A program made the position numbers and the translations under genes. Shown here piece after piece: positions 55,301 to 64,000 of a stretch of DNA of 64,000 nt. The DNA comes from Epinephelus fuscoguttatus (Eukaryota > Chordata > Actinopteri > Perciformes > Serranidae), in contig NC_064753.1 in assembly GCF_011397635.1 (NCBI RefSeq), positions 33,690,322 to 33,754,321 on the forward strand, given 5' to 3'. Numbering within the stretch: position 1 is the first letter of the stretch; the number at the start of each line of letters is the position of its first letter. The notes beneath the pieces are model-generated. The model was not told the DNA's origin, did not search any database, and saw only the letters and a list, made by a program, of their open reading frames with translations.

Positions 55301-55724
55301 TATTTTGGAGAGGAAGAGACCTCTAGGAATAATTCGGCTACTGATAAAAACTTCCCTGAACAATTACCACTTTAGGAATCCTAACTGGGACTTCACATTT
55401 GGCACAGAGAAGTTTCAGCTGGTTGCAATCTGCAGTCCTCACCACGAGAGGCCACTAAATCCTGCACACCTCTCCTTTTACACAATTTACATATAATGAC
55501 ACAACATACATATAAGTTAAGAGTCAGCTCATGACTGTGGACGTCTCCTAACAGATGGATACTCCTATGAAAGAGAGGCCATCGAGAGCTGGATCAACAC
55601 GAAGAACCGCTCCAGCCCCATGACCAACCTCCCCTTACTGACGACTCTGCTCACCCCTAATCACACCCTGAAGATGGCTATTGGCCGCTGGAAGACCAGC
55701 CACCAGCATGTGAAAGACCTCTGA
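43645..55724 (+). CDS. wdsub1: WD repeat, SAM and U-box domain-containing protein 1
   Basis: Putative E3 ubiquitin ligase: WD40 propeller, SAM domain, then U-box, which recruits E2 without zinc. Coding exons: 43645-44042, 44481-44668, 45920-46006, 47133-47226, 47773-47806, 47935-47975, 52241-52347, 52818-52844, 53185-53364, 54761-54895, 55555-55724. They join to 1,461 nt (486 residues plus stop); human is about 476. ATG at 43645 is chosen because [20 protein letters not shown] aligns with human [20 protein letters not shown]. Its -3 base is C, so the context is weak. All introns are GT-AG and in phase. The 27-nt exon at 52818 is the least certain; with or without it the frame is kept. The biological substrate is unknown to me. 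Confidence 0.94.
44771..45716. mobile_element. MITE-like element (GGACAGTTCACCC family), copy 2, both ends present
   Basis: Left end AGGACAGTTCACCCCCAAATC and right end, reverse-complemented, AGGACAATTCACCCAAATCA. The homology continues inward on both sides: GAGATATTGGCCGTAGAGATG against GAGATATCGGCTGTAGAGGTG. The long terminal inverted repeats are about 150-200 bp. No transposase. It lies in the wdsub1 intron after exon 44481-44668. Confidence 0.82.
46020..46443. repeat. Low-complexity (TTTAGTTTT)n-rich repeat
   Basis: A degenerate array of AGTTTT/TAGTTT words ending AGTTATAGTTAACTATAACAAC. The end motif resembles the edge of a teleost MITE, but the rest is too degenerate to assign. Confidence 0.6.
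48238..49060. mobile_element. MITE-like element, AAAGGTATACYATGCAGGA family, copy 2
   Basis: Ends TTAAAGGTATACCATGCAGG and CCTGCATAGTATATCTTTAA are inverted copies. The right third shares with copy 1 (11,859-12,536) the words CAGAAAAATACACTGCC and CTTCTAGTGGGTYSTAAG. No coding content. It lies in the 4.3-kb wdsub1 intron. Confidence 0.8.
50763..51690. mobile_element. Inverted-repeat element (GCTGYAACTA ends) with a nested hAT-like remnant
   Basis: Left end CCAGGCTGTAACTAACGGCT and right end AATAGTTGCAGCTCTGG are inverted copies of a motif frequent in fish genomes. The insert at about 50,865-51,395 is the next entry. Confidence 0.65.
50865..51395. mobile_element. hAT-like nonautonomous remnant
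   Basis: The right end TTGAGAACCACTG (51383-51395) is the reverse complement of the CAGTGGTTCTCAA terminus typical of hAT elements. The left end (TTTCCAAGGCACACC) is decayed. The repeated GGCACACY words at 50870, 50900, 51353 and 51374 support a single element nested within 50,763-51,690. Confidence 0.55.
51770..51892 (+). repeat. Retroelement 3' tail with (ACTTAA)n
   Basis: GAATTTCCCCTCAGGGGGATT then AATAAAGTG, followed by four ACTTAA-type hexamers. This looks like the 3' tail of a fish LINE or SINE ending in a short tandem repeat. The 5' portion is absent or unrecognisable. Confidence 0.55.
52356..52387. repeat. (AC)n microsatellite directly after a wdsub1 donor
   Basis: About 16 AC units starting 8 nt after the GTAGG donor at 52348. 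CA repeats at such positions are known binding sites for hnRNP L and can influence exon choice. A complementary (TG)n lies at 54729-54758. Confidence 0.93.
52818..53364 (+). CDS. wdsub1: wdsub1 SAM domain exons (with 27-nt micro-exon)
   Basis: The micro-exon 52818-52844 (GTTCTAG acceptor, GTAGGA donor) encodes a nine-residue linker (ELSALTSSE). Exon 53185-53364 encodes [20 protein letters not shown] and [19 protein letters not shown], a canonical SAM domain of the kind used for protein-protein association. Both exons are multiples of three (27 and 180 nt) with phase-1 borders, so skipping either or both keeps the frame. Confidence 0.88.
53365..54760 (+). other. wdsub1 intron between SAM and U-box exons
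   Basis: 1.4 kb with no exon or transposon that I can identify; ends in the (TG)n tract. Confidence 0.5.
54729..54758. repeat. (TG)n microsatellite abutting a wdsub1 acceptor
   Basis: About 14 TG units (first ones imperfect, GCGTGCG) run directly into the TAG acceptor before exon 54761. The nearest pyrimidine-rich run lies about 35 bp further upstream. Confidence 0.93.
54761..55724 (+). CDS. wdsub1: wdsub1 U-box exons
   Basis: Exon 54761-54895 gives the linker [15 protein letters not shown] and the U-box start [18 protein letters not shown]. Exon 55555-55724 gives [37 protein letters not shown] and KMAIGRW, then TGA at 55722. The CPIT and DGYSYER signatures of the E2-binding face are intact. 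The acceptor at 54760 directly follows a (TG)n tract in place of the usual pyrimidine tract. Confidence 0.94.
55000..55490. repeat. Interspersed repeat with internal direct duplication
   Basis: A block of about 95 nt, containing CTGCTCTATTYAGTGTTTTTAC and then GAGAGGAAGAGACCTCT, occurs twice in the same direction (about 55,065-55,160 and 55,254-55,346). It lies inside the last wdsub1 intron, between the two U-box exons. Confidence 0.7.
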
Positions 55725-55762
55725 CCCACAGTGCCCCAAATAGTTTACCCAAAGTCTGTTGG

Positions 55763-56362
55763 CATTGGCTGTAGAGATGTCTGCCTTCTCTCAAACATAA
55801 TGGAACTAGGTGGCACTTGGCTTGTGGTGCTCAAAGTGCAAAAAAACAGACCTCATGAGCAGTTTCATTGAGGAACTTTCTTCTCTGAAACTACACCCAC
55901 CAATCATATCACCGTGCAGAACAAGGAGTGCATCTACTGCTAGCTCACCTAGCACCACTGAGCTTGCTAGTGTTATAGCTCAGCTGAGGAGGACGCAATT
56001 AATGTTTACATTTCGCACTGTCACAAGCATGAGCCTCCCGTCCATGAAAAGATGCAAGCCTCCTCCTGCAAGGTATTTTGGGTGAAGGAAAGAAAATAGT
56101 TACGACATGAAACTGCTCAAAACAAGGTCTATGGATTATCTCAAGTAACTGGGACATGATTTTTGGAAAGAGACATTGCTGTTGAGTTTTCGCCACAAGC
56201 CGAGTGCCATCTAGTTCCATTATATCAAAGAAAAGGCTATCTCTACAGCCGATATCTCCAACACTTGGCAACTCACACCAAAACAATCTATAATGATAAA
56301 TAGCACCACAGGTTAAGAGGAGAAATTTGTGTTTTTGATTTGGAAGTGAACCGTCCCTTTAA
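55763..56362. mobile_element. MITE-like element (GGACAGTTCACCC family), copy 3, in wdsub1 3' region
   Basis: Left part GGCTGTAGAGATGTCTGCCT (55769) and right part, reverse-complemented, AAGGGACGGTTCACTTCCAAA then GTTGGAGATATCGGCTGTAGA (56220-56361). The left terminus is lost just after the wdsub1 stop codon; the right is intact. It therefore probably supplies part of the wdsub1 3' UTR. Confidence 0.78.
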
Positions 56363-56880
56363 TATTCATTAGCCTTTCATCTGCTTTTTGGTCCGCCATC
56401 TCCTTGGAAAAAGACCTTGGTCTCTTTGCTTCTCCTAATATTAGACTTTCCTCATCAGTCAGTCACTTACTTTAGCTTTAAGTCAATTTTAGTGCACAAA
56501 TGGTTTGTTCAGGCTGATAATAGACAGTGTTCTGGCCTGTTAATCAGAAAAAAAGCTCTTTATAAGTGCTAAACAGACACCTCATGAAAAAAAATAATTC
56601 TGTAACACTCCAGGATCCTAATTAAAAAAAAAAACATATAATAAGTGTACATTATAACATTTTAATTACCCAGGTAGCTATTTTGTTGAACAATGTATAT
56701 TAAAATGGGTTGCATTTATACATAAAACAATGAGATGTGAGTGGCTTATCAGTAATGTAGATTAGCTTACTGAAAACACTGTCTGCACTGTCTGTATTTA
56801 AGCACTACATTTTTAGATTGTCATTGCAGGACTTTGCTTATACAAACCCTATGGGAATAGTGCTCACTCAAAGTAGTTAA

Positions 56881-57449
56881 GGGTTTATACGCCTCGTTTC
56901 CACAGTTTGGTTGGTGTCCGTATTTGGGTGTAGTATACAGAGTATGCCCCTAGTGTTCAACGCAAGGAACTGCATCTCTGTACGGATGGATAAAAACGCC
57001 ACCGCAGAAATTGCGGAAAAGTTAGTTTCACTGTCCAGTGGTGCTGAATATGTGCATTGAGCAGTACAAAGACAAAAACAGGACCAATAATGCATGACGA
57101 CAAATTAGCAAGGAGGTCAGCCAGTCAGGCGCATCATCTTTATCCACTATGCGTGCACTCTAAATGTTGTACAGCTATCATGCTACCAATGTTAGCTAGC
57201 TTAACATGCCATCAAACTTGCCTAATTAGAGCAGTTTTACATTCATTTATCTGTTTGCTAATTTGTTTCTATGCTTGCTTCTTGTGGCACATTATTTTTA
57301 TTGAATTTAAGCTAATACCAGACCAAAAAATAAATAAAAATATGAGTTTCACAAACACATTAAAGGTCACGGAGGTTCTCGTTGGAATAAAAGGACTTCG
57401 GGTTAACTCACATACGTACACAGAGCTATGTGGAAACGAGGCGCTACTT
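56881..57449. mobile_element. Putative MITE with GCCTCGTTTCCACA inverted ends
   Basis: Left end TACGCCTCGTTTCCACAGTT and right end TGTGGAAACGAGGCGCTAC are inverted copies. About 570 bp, without transposase. Confidence 0.65.
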
Positions 57450-57700
57450 CCCTGTGCAAGCTCATACCCAGCTTTTAATCATGTAACGACATTAATGAAG
57501 ACATTTGTGCAATATTCAGAAATTGCATTGTCTGCATTTTTATACAAGTACTTTATTTTGATGATGTGGTTAAATGTCAGTTTGATAAAGTTGGGTTGTA
57601 CTGTGAAGCCTTTACCCATCCATACACATTCTGAAGCTTAACATTTTATGTATTATACTGTGAAAGAAGTAGATGTAGAAATGTGGTCCTCCATTAATAT

Positions 57701-57706
57701 TTTATT
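57701..57706 (-). terminator. tanc1: Candidate polyadenylation signal for tanc1
   Basis: TTTATT on the plus strand reads AATAAA on the minus strand, about 820 nt after the tanc1 stop codon. Confidence 0.4.
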
Positions 57707-58525
57707 ATACCACAATAATAATGTGGTAACATTCTGTAATCCATAGTATGACATAGTATGAAAGTGGGTATATGACAACTATGGACATACAGCAGCTGTA
57801 AGAAGTCTTAAGATTCTCTATCCTCGACTGCTGCCCGTGTAAATGCTCTCTCTTTCTCTCTGTGTCCAAATAAACCAATAAACACTTCATATGAATATGT
57901 TTCTCTGCTATGCAAAAATAAATAACATACTGTAAATATTGAAGCAGTCAGTTCAATAGTAGATTATGACAAGAAGTTTCCAACAATGTCATGTACAGCT
58001 CCTTTTTTTTATCAAATGTACCAAGAAAAAGAATCTCAAGCACACAAAGTAATTTCGTTTGAAGCCTGTAATGCTGACAGATAACCACTTACAGGGAAAT
58101 ATATAATCTGCAAATATAGTGTACACCGTACAAATATAAATGTTTTTTAAAAGACACTTGACAATAGAAATGGTCATATCCTGCAACTAATAGCATGAGG
58201 TTTTTTTTATATTCGTGCACAAAGCTTTCTCTGACTTCTATATTTGTTATAATAAATTAAAAGTTGAGACAATATACTACTTTTTTTTCAAATCCCTACT
58301 TAAGGTATGTCTGGTTTTCTTGAATACACTAGTGTAGCTGTAGACATGTAAGCAAAAGCGTAATAGCCTGAGTTGAACACTGGTTCTAGATTGTAAATGC
58401 AGTGCAGCAGCATTATTCTACAAAACAGGCTCAGGGAAGGGAGCTGCTCTCAAACCAGCCTCCCTTGCTACCTTATGTGGAACATAAGTTTGTTAAAACC
58501 AGCCTGTATCTGTGCTTCGATGTAT
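57707..58525 (-). other. tanc1: Probable tanc1 3' untranslated region
   Basis: A/T-rich sequence without coding potential between the tanc1 stop and the candidate signal. Extent inferred only from the signal. Confidence 0.45.
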
Positions 58526-63361
<4,836 letters not shown>

Positions 63362-64000
63362 CTGACAGACAGAGGGGTCGGCACAGAGATGAGACGACGA
63401 GGCGGAGAAAAATATGTAATTGACACATTTAGGAGAGAGGTAGAAGCAGGAGTGAGAGACAGAGAGAAAAACAAGGTTGGTCATTTCCATAATCTATTTG
63501 ATTCAAACACAGGTGTTGTATTTTCCGTTTTAAAACAAACCTAGACATCTGACAAGTGTTAAAGATCGACATTGCTCAAAGACAGCTGCGCTTTCTCTCT
63601 TCCTCCTCTTCAACAACAAAACCAAACAAAGGATCCAACCAGAATTCTACACACACATCCTCCTTAAACAGCCAGTGCTACTTTGACAAACAATGGGCAA
63701 TTTTTTGTGAGTCCTTCAGCTAACTGAGCAGCTGAGGATAGAGGCAAGGTATTGATGCCATTTCCTAACCTCCAAGTATCCTTGATGAATGACATCATGT
63801 TTCATGTGACCTCATGCTTCAGTGAGCAAATCGATAGTATATTACCGCCTTCAAAGAGAAGTATCGTCATATATGAGACAAAGAAAAAACCTAAACTGTC
63901 TTGTGGTCTTTGAGGTGACTTTGTGCAGCTGCACAAAGTAGTAACAAGGTTAGTGAGGCTTTAAATGTGGGAACCAGCGAAAAACTGTATACTTATGCTT
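63362..64000 (-). other. tanc1 intron (right edge of window)
   Basis: Upstream (in transcript terms) of the first visible ankyrin exon, whose acceptor is the CAG at 63362-63364 (minus strand). No further exon or repeat is recognised to the end of the window. Confidence 0.5.

Larger units (their letters stand above)
55725..57700. other. Tail-to-tail interval between wdsub1 and tanc1
   Basis: Contains the wdsub1 3' UTR (a candidate ATTAAA signal near 56,622; not certain), the MITE copy at 55,763 and an inverted-repeat element at 56,881-57,449. A 194-codon open frame at 57057-57641 overlaps the latter and resembles no family. Confidence 0.55.

Noticed and set aside
57057..57641. 194-codon open frame between wdsub1 and tanc1
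   Set aside because: It overlaps the inverted-repeat element at 56,881-57,449, resembles no known family and has ordinary A/T-rich composition.

Overview
This is a protein-coding stretch of vertebrate nuclear DNA, almost certainly from a percomorph-type teleost fish. The evidence is GT-AG split genes whose translations match vertebrate families, fish-like intron sizes (about 39 kb holds 36 baz2b exons), dense (CA/TG)n microsatellites, and several short inverted-repeat DNA transposon families of the kind common in teleosts. The gene order baz2b > wdsub1 > < tanc1 is, as I recall it, the BAZ2B-WDSUB1-TANC1 neighbourhood of human 2q24. The match to TANC1 rather than TANC2 rests partly on that neighbourhood.

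Region 1 (1-40,085, + strand) is baz2b, a chromatin reader. The window opens inside a coding exon and carries 36 coding exons that join in frame to 7,266 nt (2,421 residues plus stop). In order these encode Ser/Pro and acidic N-terminal segments, the TAM/MBD-like domain, AT-hooks, a long charged coiled coil, the DDT and WSD regions, a PHD finger and the bromodomain. The 3' UTR ends near an AATAAA at 40,056. Introns hold many transposon remnants: MITE-like elements, a degenerate Tc1/mariner copy, and a palindromic element with about 210-bp arms.

Region 2 (40,086-41,640) is intergenic and holds a broken Tc1-like transposase on the minus strand. Region 3 (about 41,640-55,724, + strand) is wdsub1: a probable promoter and noncoding first exon, then 11 coding exons for a 486-residue WD40-SAM-U-box protein, a putative E3 ubiquitin ligase. 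Region 4 (55,725-57,700) is the tail-to-tail interval with further repeats. Region 5 (57,700-63,361, - strand) is the 3' portion of tanc1: four ankyrin exons, TPR exons and a C-terminal tail ending in the PDZ ligand ESNV. The rest of tanc1 lies beyond the right edge. The last 640 bases look intronic.

The three genes are not an operon and I see no shared pathway: chromatin reading, ubiquitin ligation and postsynaptic scaffolding. I found no RNA genes, CRISPR arrays or prokaryotic features, and no sign of a novel multi-gene system. The most interesting signals are post-transcriptional or repeat-derived: complementary (CA)n/(TG)n tracts that bracket the SAM exons of wdsub1, in-phase alternative donors in baz2b, a fish-specific elastin-like minisatellite in baz2b exon 7, and the 210-bp palindrome in a baz2b intron. 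All exon boundaries were assigned by eye from splice motifs, reading-frame continuity and remembered homologues.
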